From the NCBI GenBank assembly GCA_015680685.1, contig MNCI01004872.1, positions 965,882-1,029,881 on the forward strand: a stretch of DNA of 64,000 nt, given 5' to 3'. Positions 9,629-20,971 of this stretch are shown here, one piece after another. The notes below the pieces were generated by a model that saw nothing but the letters and a program-made list of their open reading frames with translations, was not told the DNA's origin and made no database searches. This DNA is from Gnetum montanum (lineage: Eukaryota > Streptophyta > Gnetopsida > Gnetales > Gnetaceae). Within the stretch, counting starts at the first letter, position 1, and each line of letters opens with the position of its first letter. The position numbers and the translations under genes are program-made.

Positions 9629-10878
9629 TATTACATCCCTTCTAGATACATTAGGTATGGACATACAAATATAATTTATATATTACATGTGTAGTCTCAA
9701 TGGATTATTGGGATTGAGTTGGTTTATTATAATTACACTTTATATGTTATGAGGCTTTCATCTTTACGTTATGATTATGATGTCTTTACATGCTAAACTA
9801 AGATGATTATGTACACTAGCTATGGGTGATGTGTTAGATAGATAATGTTTCTAGCAAGGATATTAGATTAGGATAAAAAAACAACTATTTTGTATGTTTT
9901 TATACTTTATGTGTGATTTTTGTATTCATGCATTTGAATTGTAGCATTTTAACTTGTGAATGTATAGAGTGTTTGGAATGGATCTTATAGGTTTAAACAA
10001 ATTTTGATTTGGATTTAGAGTGTGTTTGTTATGCACATTTGAAGTGCAAAGCATTAGTTAGTAGGAAAAAATACACTTATGAAAATAAATCTTGTGTTTT
10101 TTTAAAGTTAAACAATAAGGAAAGAAGCTTAATTTTATTTTTTTAAAAAAGGCACATGCCCTATACATAGTTTTTAGTTTGGTTTTTGTAAACCACTACC
10201 TCTAACATACTCATGAAATTTGGGTTTCTATTTTTCTATTTTTTTGTTTCACAGAGACATAAACCAAAACCTAAGTTTATTATTCTTTGATTTTCTTCTC
10301 TCTTTATTTTTTCCATACTTTTTCTAAATTTTGAGCTTCATGGATGGATTTTTCTTTGCTTTCAACTTGGATTTAGGACTATTGTGGTCGTATCTATGTG
10401 GGTATGGAACTTTTTGAAGAGAAATGGAGTTTTGCTAGATTTTTAAGGATTTCATACTTGTTTTCGACTTTCTACCACAACAATTTTAATTAGCAGGTTG
10501 TCTTTCCCTTTTCCCTATATTTTTGTGCCAAATTACTATATATGATTATGTGATGTAGGCATGTGGGGTAGATGGTTAAAAGATGAAGTATGGATGTGTT
10601 GTTTTGAAAATTTTTCAAAATTTTACAATTTTGATTGCTAGTTATTTATTAATAAATGTGCAATGTATGATAGAATGTGGACTTGTAGAATATTAGTTGT
10701 AATGTTGATGAGACTAGCATGATCAAAATAATATATTTTATGGACTTATTATTGTCTAGGAGTTCTGATTATCACATGCTGTAATTAAATAATATTACTT
10801 ATTATTTTATTAATTAAATTTTAAATGCACATAACTTTACTTCCAATAGTTCAATTTAGTTGAAATTAGTGTCATTAG
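9629..10878 (+). repeat. E2 3' LTR, first part (split by E3)
   Basis: Starts TATTACATCCC (TGTTACATCCC in the other copy) directly after a purine-rich tract. Parallel to 6124-7301 up to about 10741. The last ~137 bases have no partner because the 5' copy is cut. E3 inserted after ATTAG at 10874-10878. Confidence 0.75.
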
Positions 10879-11692
10879 TGATGAATCACCATTTGTTGTC
10901 AGCCATGATGTTGGGTACGTGAAATTGGGCTTGGATTCAATGTTGGATGTCTGATGTGGATATATATCCTGAGTCTATAAATACTACACCTGGGCTCCAA
11001 TTTTGAGAAGTTATTCATTAGTTAGTTTTCAATTTTCAAGCAAGGTAGTGAAGCTCTTACTGTTTCTTTCCCCTAGAGTTAGAATATTTTTTGAGTGCCC
11101 ATAGAAGGAGTCTAAAGTGTATACAGTTCTTTGTTCGAGCATTGATGTACCTGAGCATAGTAGTGTGATGAGAATAAAATGAACTCTTTTGATAATTCTT
11201 GTAGCACTAAGAATAGCTTAATATTTTCCTTATTGCATTTTACTTTCTTATTCTTTAATGCTTTTGATTAAATAATTTATTTCTAGCAAGTAATGAACAC
11301 CAACACGATCACTTTGAGCATTCATATAGTACTTGGTAACCTATCAATGCTTAACATTTGGTAGCCTAGTGGTGCTATATGTGTTTAGGATGTGTTAGGC
11401 TAGCTAGGCAATAGACACTAGTTTTCAATCTACTCTACCCTTATTCATGTTGTAGGTGATTACATCCATAAAATGTAAAACCAATAAAAATTCATATATC
11501 TCAATTGCACTTAAACCATACCCTTGAGCCTCACAAGTGTAGTTGGGAAGATAATGAATGTTCTCAACACCAGTTCACTTCCTAGAGAAGCTAGTGTACA
11601 AGATAACTATAGGTCCATGGAATTCTACTAGATCGCGTGTAATGCCTTAGTGATTTGTATAGTTGGGCATAGGGATACCTCGCTGCTCATCA
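10879..11692 (+). repeat. E3 5' LTR
   Basis: 814 bases, TGATGAATC to CTCATCA, matching 20139-20966. TATAAATA at 10976-10983 and AATAAAATG near 11171. Confidence 0.92.
10976..10983 (+). promoter_or_regulatory. TATA box in E3 5' LTR
   Basis: TATAAATA in GAGTCTATAAATACTACAC, kept in the other LTR at 20225-20232. Likely start of element transcription. Confidence 0.6.
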
Positions 11693-11712
11693 TTGGCACC
11701 ATTGTTAGGGAC
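11693..11712 (+). other. E3 primer binding site (tRNA-Asp type)
   Basis: TTGGCACCATTGTTAGGG follows the LTR directly. It differs from the TGGCGCCGTTGCCGGGG expected opposite plant tRNA-Asp mainly by G-to-A and C-to-T changes, as in decayed methylated DNA. E5 and E4 have related sites. Confidence 0.7.
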
Positions 11713-11853
11713 CTTTTTGTTGTTTTTTGTGCTATCTAGGACCTAGTAAAAGTATTTAAATAGTTGGTACAAACTTGAGAGTCATATCTTATTTCACAAT
11801 TACTACAAAAAATTCTTATAGCACACCGTGATCTTTTGTTTTACTAACTGAAA

Positions 11854-14400
11854 ATGTCTTCTTCTCACTGGAGTGCTTCTCTACCCAAGCCTGATAATGT
11901 TCATCCATCAAAGCCTTAACAATATTGAATTACATATACTCATCCTAATGAGTATGTGCTAAACTTCACCTTCATCCTACACTAGGATGAATAGCTGTGG
12001 TGGCATGACATGGAGGGCAACATTGTGTTGCCGCTTGATCATGCTGCTCCTGCAATGCTTTATCAAATGCTTGCATGATGTGATATTTAAGATCACCATG
12101 GGGAATATATTATTAAGGAGGTTGATGCTAGGGATTATTATCCTACTAAAGCACAATGCCTTCAATATCAGTAACTAGAGTAGTGCTATGAACTTTTGAA
12201 GGGCTTAATGATTCTTCATTCCTATTGTACCAACAAGCCAGTGAGAAACCCTTCTTTGGGGGGTTTTCCACTTAATGTTGCTCCTCTCTTTGACATTAGT
12301 AATGGAGATCAAAAACAAAATTTGCACTCCAGAGTTCATAATCCTAATTCTAGTAACAAGGGATCTAATGACAAAGATGAATCTGGAGGGGCAAGTTAAG
12401 ACAAGGATGTCATAAGAAGCAAGATCATGATCATGGTTGCGATCACTGAAGAGGTAGTAATAGGCACCATGATGGTGCTAGTTCTTTCCTATTTCCCTTT
12501 GTCATGTTCTTCTTCTTTTGGATTTGACCATGACTGTAGAAGGCTAGATCGTGATGGAGGTGATCAAAATGAGCATAATGATTGACGAGATCATAATAAT
12601 CAAGGGAACCATCAAGACAGGCAAGATCAAGGATGTAGATTTTCAAGAGAATCACATTACCATGAATGAAGGGGTAGTAGAGGACATTGTAGGCACCATG
12701 ATCAAGGCCTTGATGAGCCTCTATTTACTACTCAAAGTATGATTAACATTGCAGAGGCAATCAGAATCCTAGCAAGGCATGTGAAAAATAGTTGGATCAA
12801 ATGGTTAGACATGAATAATATTCCTTGATTTGAAGGAGGATATAACTTTGATCCATAGAATCATTTCAAGCTTTCCAATATGCATTTGCCTTGTAAAACA
12901 TAGAGAACGAGTGGTAGAAATTGAAGTTATTCCAACAAACACTCATTAAAGAAATAGAGAACTGGTATAGGTCCTTAGAATTGGAATTTATCAGACGATG
13001 AAGTACCATGCTTGAAATGTTCAATGATAAGTGTAAAATGTACTCTAGAGTGTCCAACTTAAGGAAGTAGATTCAAGGGTGGAAACAAGGAGCACATGAA
13101 CCCTTGGATGCCACCATTGGATGATACTATGCCTTGATGCACAAATGCATTGGCCATGGTTATTCTCAATTGGCTCAAATCCACCACATTGTAGATGGGA
13201 TTTGTAATGAAATGAGAAAAACCCTTGGTGTATATGCCCAAGGATAATTGTGAGAACTAATTACTTGTTAGGTACAAATGTTAATAGAGTAGGTTACTAA
13301 ATAGGAGGATGAACTAAGAAAAAGAGAAAGTGCAGAGGAGTACAACCATGATCCTTCCATTAGTAAGAGGAAGCTTTGATTTTGTGATAGTGAGAAAAAT
13401 GCATATTTGATGAGGGAATGAATAAGAAAGCCTTACCACTTCAACAATTGTAATTTGAACTTATAGCCAAGGTTAATTAGTTAAGGGACTCCATTGATAG
13501 CTGATTTCAAGCTGTCCTCAAAATTGTTGAAGCATCTTGAGAGTAAGGTAGTGATTATGAGCGTAGGAGGCATAAAGAAGCTGAATGTGCATATGAAAAA
13601 GGTAAGGGTAAATTTTATATAATAAAAGAGGTTGCGAGAAATGAATTAGATGATGATCATGGATGTGATGTCTACCAGTATGAACATACTAAGGGATGTT
13701 GCCTTGTTGTGTCACATCTTTAGGAGGCTAGGGTGTATGCCTTACATCCACATGTTACACAAAGGCAAAGATCTATAAGGTTGCCTTATCCTCAAGGTGA
13801 TCTCTAGTAGTTCCATCAGCAACAACCACATTATCCAAGTGGATCTCCACCACAACTATACGAATAGTACCAACAGTGATAGAAAGCACAATTATGGGCG
13901 CTTGCATTGCCAAGGCAACAATACCCTTACTAGTAGCCTAATCCATATGGTTACCATGTTTAGCAACCTATGTATCCACATGACTCTTCTTGTCACATTT
14001 CTAATATTTAGCCTTACTACCATCCTTTTGATTACTATTGAAATCCTTCTCCACATGAAAGAAGGGATGAGACCTCCTATCCTTATCCTCTTCCTGTCCC
14101 TACACACACTCCTCCCTCAGTTGCATAGCTACCACTTGCTTTAGAAATGTAGGGTGAATTGCTTGCTCAATCACAATAATGCAATGCTACAAGGGTTATT
14201 AATTTGCAACCCTATCATCAATCGATGGGGTCGATTGACTGATAGAAAAAAATACCTTTCTTTTGACCTTGTAGTCCACCTAAGCCTTCACCTACACTCA
14301 TGGTTAACAACCCTACTCATGCCTCTTCCTTCATATCTAATTCCTTTGGTCCTCTTTTAAACCAAAATCTACTAAGGATCCATACTGTAATTCTTTCTCA
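11854..14400 (+). pseudogene. gag: E3 gag, broken
   Basis: Gag relic. ATG at 11854 begins MSSSHWSASLPKPDN, sharing MSSSH with the E4 gag. The next recognisable piece is THPNEYVLNFTFILH, as in E4. An Asp/His/Arg-rich stretch (about 12420-12690) follows, then the gag domain (about 12780-13300) with SSFSNMHLPCKT- and LGVYAQG-like pieces spread over several frames (the last near 13225-13250). A degraded zinc-knuckle area (YQYEHTKGCC-like, about 13670-13720) and a Pro/Tyr/Gln-rich tail (about 13800-14120) come last. Frame is lost repeatedly. Compared with E4 it is about the same length. Confidence 0.7.
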
Positions 14401-14439
14401 CATTGTGTCTAATTGATTGGTGAAGGAAACCTTCCCAAG

Positions 14440-14915
14440 AAATGATCTAATCCTAGAAGTCCTTTGATTTATTTGCAGATTGCTAGGAATGAACCATGCA
14501 AGGCTATTCTTGATTTAGGTTCTGGTGTTAATTTGATTTCTCATGAGATGTACACTACCTAAAACCTGTCTCCTCTTGAGAAGAGTAATATCATATTGGA
14601 ATTAGTAGACCAATCCATCACTATTCCATTGGGATTGGTAGAAGACATTGTGACCACTATCTGTGGGTGGTCTTATCCTGCCAACTTCCTAGTAATCAGA
14701 GTGAAGAACTACAAAGGGAACTTTCCAATCATAATGGGAAGGGCATGGCTAAGCACCATAGATGCAAGAATGGGCATCAAAGATCTTTCCCTGGAAATAT
14801 TTAAAGAAAATGCATTCAAAAAGATTAAGAAAAAGAGAGTTCTATGCATTGCATATAGTGATAGCAGGTGTAATTATGTGTAGAAACTTTAGGCCATTAA
14901 GCAAGCATCCATCTC
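14440..14915 (+). pseudogene. E3 aspartic protease, broken
   Basis: Cleaves the Gag-Pol polyprotein. ARNEPCKAILDLGSGVNLIS (about 14480-14542) matches the Athila protease active-site region, where DLGSGV stands for the usual D-T/S-G area. A longer open stretch 14596-14880 reads PLGLVEDI...YPANFLVI...FPIIMGRAWLST, the typical end of this protease ('PLILGRPFL' in the family). The E4 copy is very similar at 46214-46520. Stops separate it from gag and RT. Confidence 0.75.
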
Positions 14916-15169
14916 TGCATGCAAGCAGTGTGCACTAGAAATAGAAATTTAAAGGTGTCTACATGTAGCAACCATAAAATAGAGGGCACCCAATGGCTAA
15001 CCACTAATTTAGAAAGTAGCACACTATGCATGAAACCAACTAAGTGCCTAACATGTGAATATGTCACAAGCATGGCTGAACTTGAGGAAGTTCAAAACCA
15101 ACTCTTTGATGATACAAATAATGATGCCTATTGGGAAGAGTTGAAAATTCCTGAGAACTTCAAGTAACA

Positions 15170-16080
15170 GCCCCTTGAGCTAAAAACATTACTAGCTAGA
15201 ATGGAAGATGTATTTTTGAAAAATAAGAAGCCGATTATAATCAATGCAAGACTTGCTTCATAATAGAAGAAGATGTTGTTGAAAGTAGTTGAAAGATAGC
15301 AACTTTTGCTTGGTCATATCCTAAGCTCATAGAGATTGATCCTAGGATATGGTAGCATGACATTTACACTAACCTAGCCATGAAGCCAAAATGACAGCCA
15401 AAAAGGTGGTTGAACCCCAAATTGAAGCAAATTGTCAAGGAGGAAATCAAGCAATTCCTCATGGTGGGGTTTATTTATCCCATTGTAGATAGCCCACTTG
15501 TAATTATGCCAAAGGAAGGTGGCAAATGTTGGGTTTGCATTGATTTTAGGCTACTAAATATGGAAACATTCAAATATCACTTTTTGTTACCATTTTTTGA
15601 CTAGGTGCTTGACATAATATCAGGGCATTGCTAATATAGCTTCCTAGATGGATATAGTGGATATAACCAAATTCAAATTGCACTAGAAGACCAAGAAAAG
15701 ATAACATTCATGAGTTCCTAGGAGACTTTTGCATATCATAAGATGTCGTTTGGTCTATGCAATTCCTCTGCCACATTTCAACGCCTAGTCTTAAGCATCT
15801 TTCAATAGTAGATCGGTAGTGGTGTAGAAGTCTTCATGAATGACTTCTCCACCTATGGAGCTACATTTGAGCAAGCCTTGGACCACCTCAAACAAGTGCC
15901 ATAATGATGTGTTGAAACTAAATTGTGGCTCAATTGGTAGAAAGGTCACCTCATGGCCCAAGAAAGCGTTGTATTAGGGCATAAAATCTTGCATGAAGGA
16001 ATTGAGGTGGACCCTAAAAATATAAGGATCATCTAAGGAATAACTCACTAGCTAGAAATAGTTAAAGATGTTTGATCATT
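15170..16080 (+). pseudogene. E3 reverse transcriptase, broken
   Basis: Copies element RNA to DNA. Motifs in order: LNPKLKQIVKEEIKQFL and GFIYPIVDSPLV (about 15413-15505), PKEGGKCWVCIDFRLLN (about 15510-15560), FLDGYSGYNQIQIALEDQEK (about 15640-15700), MSFGLCNSSATFQ (about 15740-15780) and the catalytic box VFMNDFSTYG (about 15830-15860). The box has N where the family has D (YMDD in E4), so it is inactive even apart from the stops. Closest to Athila-type RT by motif. Confidence 0.85.
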
Positions 16081-16129
16081 CTTTGGACACATTGGCTACT
16101 ACTGACATTTCAGAGAGAATTTCTCTAAC

Positions 16130-16640
16130 ATCACAAAACCATTGGTTGAGCTAAAAAAGAAGGATGCTTCATTTTTTTGGACTGTAGAGTGTGAGAAAGC
16201 ATTCTAACGACTAAAGGAAAAGCTTGTATCAACCCCAATCCTATAGGCACTAGACTAGTCTAGACCATTTCACATCATGATGGATGCATTGAATTATGCT
16301 TTGAAATCTATGTTGATGCAATTAGATGATAAGAAACATCCATACTACATTCACTATGCTAGCTGAAGCATTGTGGGTGCACAATTGAACTATACCACTA
16401 TAGAAAAAGAATTGAGGGCCATGGTGTTTTCTCTAGAGAAGTTTAGGCATTATGTGCTTGGATACAAGGTGTTTGTGCACATGGACCATAGTGCCATCTA
16501 CTTCCTAATGAAAAAACTAACGGTGAGCCTTCATGTCATATGATGGTTGGTGATCTTACAAGAATTCAATCTTACAATGATAAACCAAAAGGGCACTGAG
16601 AATGTGGTTGCTAATCACTTATCTTAGTTGCAATGGGATG
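16130..16640 (+). pseudogene. E3 RNase H, broken
   Basis: Removes the RNA strand during copying. Clear family motifs: RPFHIMMDALNYAL (about 16261-16305), YTTIEKELRAMVFSLEKFRHY (split over 16390-16455), GYKVFVHMDHSAIYFLM (about 16460-16510) and ENVVANHLS (about 16598-16622). It follows RT after the connection segment. Single-base changes create a few stops, for example TAG at 16372-ish and 16623-ish. Confidence 0.8.
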
Positions 16641-16759
16641 ACAAAGAGGAAGAAAGCCCATTCTTTGACATGTTTCTTAATGAACACCTCTTTGCTAGGG
16701 AAATAAATGAACAAATGTCCAATGAGCCAAAATGGTATGATAACACTCTCACCTATCTT

Positions 16760-17960
16760 CTCACTTAGAAGATGCCATAAAGCTTGGACCATTGGAGAAA
16801 ACAATAGTTTCTTCACTAGGTGAAGAACTTCATGGAGATCAATGGATGCCTCTACAAGATATGTGCCAATGGCTTGGTTCATTGGTGTATCCCTAAGGCT
16901 GATCAACTACATGTGCTCCAAGATGCTCATGAAGGTCCTTACGAAGGACACTATGCTAGGAGATGCATGGCCATTAAAATCCTAATGGCATGGTACTAGT
17001 GGCCAACACTCTTCAGGGATGCTCACCATTTCATCTACTCTTGTGAATGATGCTAATGGAATGGTGGAATGACTACTTGAATGGAGAAACCTCAAAAATG
17101 GATTTAATCATTAAAACCATTCAACATTTGGGGCATTGATTTCATGGGTTCCATCATGCCAATGTCAAATGGAAAGTCATACATCATAGTTGCTATTTAC
17201 TATTGTACGAAATGGGTAGAAGTAGCAACCATGATCAATTGTACATATTCTACTGCTACTCAGTTTGCATAATAAAACATTGTAAATAGGTTTTGTATGC
17301 CACATGCATTAATTTATGATAATGGAACTTATTTTATAAGCACTAATTTTTGAAAACTCATGCAACTCTTATAGGTTGAATACAAACTCAGAACACCTTA
17401 CTATCCCCAAGCTAATGGTCAAGTTGAGGTTACCAATAGGAAAATCACAAGAATACTAACAAGAACTATTAGCAAGTATAGGAAGGATTGGAGCACAAAA
17501 CTCAACGATTCCCTTTGGGCCTACTGTTCAACTTGAAAACTTCTTATAGGCTACTCTTCCTATGAGCTTGTGTATAGCAAACTACCAACACTTCCTATTC
17601 AACACTTCCTATGACCTTGACCTTGACTTAAGTCTAGCCCAAAAGAAAAGACTAATGAATCTCAACCTACTAGATGAAAACTAATTAGTGGCCTTATCAT
17701 CTAATGAGTTGCATAAGGCTTATAACAAAAAGCATCATGACCTAAAAATTAGAAAATTTGAATTTCAACTAGAAGATAAGGTTATCCACTGGAACCCCAC
17801 ACATGTACCTCAATGAACTAAGTTCCAAACATTGTGGAAAGGACATTATATCATTTATGAAACTTTTCCTTTAGGGGCCATGATAATATATAAGCCTGAG
17901 AGCCCAAATAAGAAATAACTAGTCAACATCGAACAAATTAAGCTTTTTCGTGAGCATACA
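16760..17960 (+). pseudogene. E3 integrase, broken
   Basis: Relic of the DDE integrase. Visible: HHCC-region remnants with AHEGPYEGHYARR (about 16930-16970), FNIWGIDFMGSIMPMSNGKSY with the first Asp (about 17120-17185), FYNCTKWVEVAT-like and FCMPHALIYDNGTYF with the second Asp (about 17290-17335), and TPYYPQANGQVEVTNRKI with the catalytic Glu area (about 17395-17445). The C-terminal part (VNIEQIKLF, about 17920-17945) ends near 17960. No chromodomain, as expected for Athila-type integrase. Confidence 0.8.
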
Positions 17961-19774
17961 TTAGCTAACACAACAAGCACCTCATCTGATGGACAACCAT
18001 GCTCCATATTTTAGATCTCCTCATTTCAACATAGTCATGGGGGAGATGGCTAATCATGCTAACCATTCAAGTGGCTCCTCAGTTTTTCAACTATTTTTTT
18101 TTACATATTTTTCATTTTACAACTTTTTGTTTTACATGTTCTTTATTTTACATCTTTTTGTTTTTATGTTATTAATCTTTTCTAATTTTTTTTACACCAT
18201 CATTAGTACATTTCATATTTCTTGAATAATTTACACTTTCTTCTATATTTTCTTTTATTTGATGTGATTTTCTAACTTTTTGTTGATAAGTGCTAGATAC
18301 ATTGGTAATGTGTTACTTGATAGTGGTATGTACTATTGTTGTTATTTGATTGTTAGTGTTTAGTTTTTAGCTTTGAATGTTGTTATGGATAATTAGGACA
18401 TGGTTTATTTTTTATGTAATAGGTGGTGAGTCCACAACATCCACCCATCCACACACTCTATGGTTTTTCTTGTTTTGGAAATGTGTAGTGCCTTTTTCAT
18501 TAATAAATTTTTAATAAATTTGTGACTTTGGTAGTTTCCAAAATTGGGAAGGATTCAAAGGTTTGAATAGGGTGTGGCTTTAAGGGGATTCAGTATTTTT
18601 TGTACTTTTCTTTTTGCCTAGGTGCATGTGTGTTTCCATGAATTTCTTACCATTTCATGCCAATCAATAAAAGGAAGTTTAATAAGTCCTTGCATGGTGT
18701 GGTTCTCATTAGAAAAAAAATGATAAGAATTTAAAGCACACCCCTTGGATAAAATAAATGCATATGTCCTCATATTGTGTGGTTCTCATCAAGAAACAAA
18801 AAGGATTAGGATTCAAAGCACACTCCTTAGATAGAATAAATGCATGTATCTTTGCATGGTGTGGTTCCCATTTCAAAAAAAGAAAAGAAAAGAAAAACAA
18901 TAGGAATTCAAAGCATACCCCTTAGTCCAAATAAATAGGCTACAGGCACTGGTTATGGGACTCATATCCTCTAACTAAGGCCCTTCCTCACTTCCTACTT
19001 CTTCTCTAATTTGGAATGATGGTTGTTCTATGGGAGAACTCTTATTTTTGAAGGGATGGAGAAGTCTTAGAATGTTGATGCGAAGGCACTAAAATTGGTT
19101 GGTTTTGATCTAGGCTAAGGATGGATCCTATCAAGTCCTTTACCCACAAAACCCACAAGGGACTTCATGTGATCATAATTAGGAAATCCATTCCACTCTC
19201 TTTCTTTTCTCCATCTATGCTTTCCATGTTCCACCTCACTATCGGTTTCTTGTTTTGGTTCAATGTCCTAGTTTGATGTGCCAAAATTCTTAGTTAGTTA
19301 CTTCTAGGTTTTTGTACTTAACCTTGTGTAACCATTAATAATTCATGGAGCCCATGGACTCTTGGTTTGAAGTTATGTAGAGCATAAAAGGCCTATGCCT
19401 ACTTTGGGGAGGACCAACTTGCATATCTTTTGGTTGGGTTAATTAAGTTATTTACCCTTAGACATTTTTACAATCAAATTCTTTTTTTTACCCTATCAAC
19501 AACATCCAATTGTACACATCTTCACAATAGTTTTTAGTGAATTCTTCTTTTCATTGTTGTAAATTCTTATACCCTCTTCAAATATTTCCTTGTATTGAAA
19601 ATTTTTAAATTTAATGAACTGCTTAATTTAATTTACCTTATCTATCAGCCCTCTTGCTAACACTACTCAAGGAACCAATCAATCACAAGCACAACCTAGC
19701 TGAGTGTAACCATTGATGAGACAAGGCATTTAACAATTATGTGTTACACATTGCATACTAATTCATGATCTTGC
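17961..19774 (+). other. E3 3' non-coding region
   Basis: Long untranslated stretch between integrase and the third-ORF remnant. 18000-18250 is T-rich and matches the mirror part of E4 (36780-37050). A three-copy tandem repeat of about 80 bases lies at 18691-18930. A block conserved in E1, E4 and E5 is at 19391-19432. No gene recognised. Confidence 0.65.
18691..18930 (+). repeat. Three-copy ~80-bp tandem repeat in E3 3' region
   Basis: Each copy contains CATGGTGTGGTTC or TTGTGTGGTTC, a poly-A run, then ATTCAAAGCACAC(C/T)CCTT and AATAAATGCAT. E4 has one copy in the same place (about 36290-36360). Confidence 0.75.
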
Positions 19775-20118
19775 TGTGATTGTAGTGGCAAGCATGGACT
19801 AGAAGTGGGACTATCTTCACCAAGGATGATGTAGAAATACCACACAATGAGGATTATTCATGATTGAAGGATATCTTCTATCTCTCTCATTCTCCTGCTA
19901 CCAAGAGGTGTTGGATGTTAATATTATCTAGGGTATTTACTCCTCTTCTCATGAACATCCAATGTTGTAAAAATTGTAATTATGTATACTTGGGCACTTA
20001 GAGTCTATATGTCTATTTCATCTAAGTCATTTTTTCATGTTACTCAATAATCCCATACCTACCCAATATGTTATATTATAAAGAATCTCTTCCTCCTCTT
20101 CTTCACTTGAGAACAAGT
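19775..20118 (+). pseudogene. E3 third ORF, remnant
   Basis: TGTGATTGTAG at 19775-19785 aligns with the acceptor-like motif in front of the third ORF of E1, E4 and E5, but the following ATG has become GTG (GTGGCAAGC). Only about 330 bases of frame-broken sequence remain, against more than 2.5 kb in E4, and the domain seen in E1 and E4 is deleted. The last ~40 bases before the polypurine tract (GAACAAGTTTTCATTCAGT) match E1. Confidence 0.5.
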
Positions 20119-20138
20119 TTTCATTCAGTTTGGTGGTA

Positions 20139-20966
20139 TGATGAATCATTGTTTGATGTTGGTTGTGACATCGGGGATTGGATCTAATGTTAGATGTTTG
20201 ACGTTGGGGTATATACCCTAAGTCTATAAATATCACACTTGGGCTCTAGTTTTAAGAAGTTATTCATTAGTCAGTTTTTAGTTTTCAAGCAAGGTAGTGA
20301 AGCTCTTGCTATTTCTTCCCCCTAGAGTTAGAATATTTTTTGAGTGCCCACAAAAGAAATCTAAAGTGTGTAGAGTGCTTTGTTTGAGCACTGATGTACC
20401 TAATCATAGTAGTGTGATTGGAATAAAATGAACTCTTTTGACAATCCTTGTAGCACTAAGAATAGCTTAATATTTTTCTTATTTTATTTTACTTTCTTTT
20501 TTTAATGAATTTGATTAAATAATTTACTTTCAGCAAGTAATGAACACAATCATGACCATTTCAAGCATTCATATAGTACTTGGCAACCTAGCAATGCTTA
20601 ATGTTTGGTAGCCCAATAGTGCTATATGTGTTTAGGATGTGTTCAAGAAAGTGGGATGATTTGTTGTGTTAGGCTAGCTAGGCAATAGACACTAGTTTTC
20701 AATCTACTCTACCCTAATCCTTGTTGTAGGTGATTACATCCATAACATATAAAAATGATAAAAATTCATATATCTCAATTACACTTAAACCATAACCTTG
20801 AGCTTCATAAGTGTAGTTGGGAAAACAACGAACGTTCTTAATGCCATTTCACTTCCTAGAGGAACTAGTGTACGAGATAACTATAGGTCCATGGAATTCG
20901 ACTAGATCACACGTAACACCTTAGTGATTCATATGGTTGGGCATAGGGGTACCTCACTACTCATCA
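20139..20966 (+). repeat. E3 3' LTR
   Basis: 828 bases, TGATGAATC to CTCATCA, paired with 10879-11692. Preceded by a worn polypurine tract (CAGTTTGGTGGTA). Confidence 0.92.
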
Positions 20967-20971
20967 ATTAG

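Larger units (their letters stand above)
6124..10878 (+). mobile_element. E2: decayed chromovirus (Ty3/gypsy), rearranged
   Basis: Two long direct repeats (6124-7301 and 9629-10878) enclose a chromovirus integrase relic on the plus strand. AAGGAGGGGAGAG before the second LTR is a good polypurine tract. Gag, protease and reverse transcriptase are missing. An Athila-type gag fragment in opposite orientation sits at 7302-8195. The 3' LTR is cut at 10878 by E3, and its remainder should continue from 20972. High divergence of the LTRs makes this one of the oldest elements here. Confidence 0.7.
10879..20966 (+). mobile_element. E3: full-length Athila-like retrotransposon
   Basis: 10.1 kb with LTRs at both ends and a perfect target duplication ATTAG (10874-10878 and 20967-20971). 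It has every expected part in order: LTR, tRNA-Asp-type primer site, gag, protease, reverse transcriptase, RNase H, integrase, long 3' non-coding region, remnant third ORF, LTR. The RT-RNase H-integrase order is that of Ty3/gypsy. The coding part carries many stops and shifts, so it is dead. It sits in the 3' LTR of E2. Confidence 0.92.
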
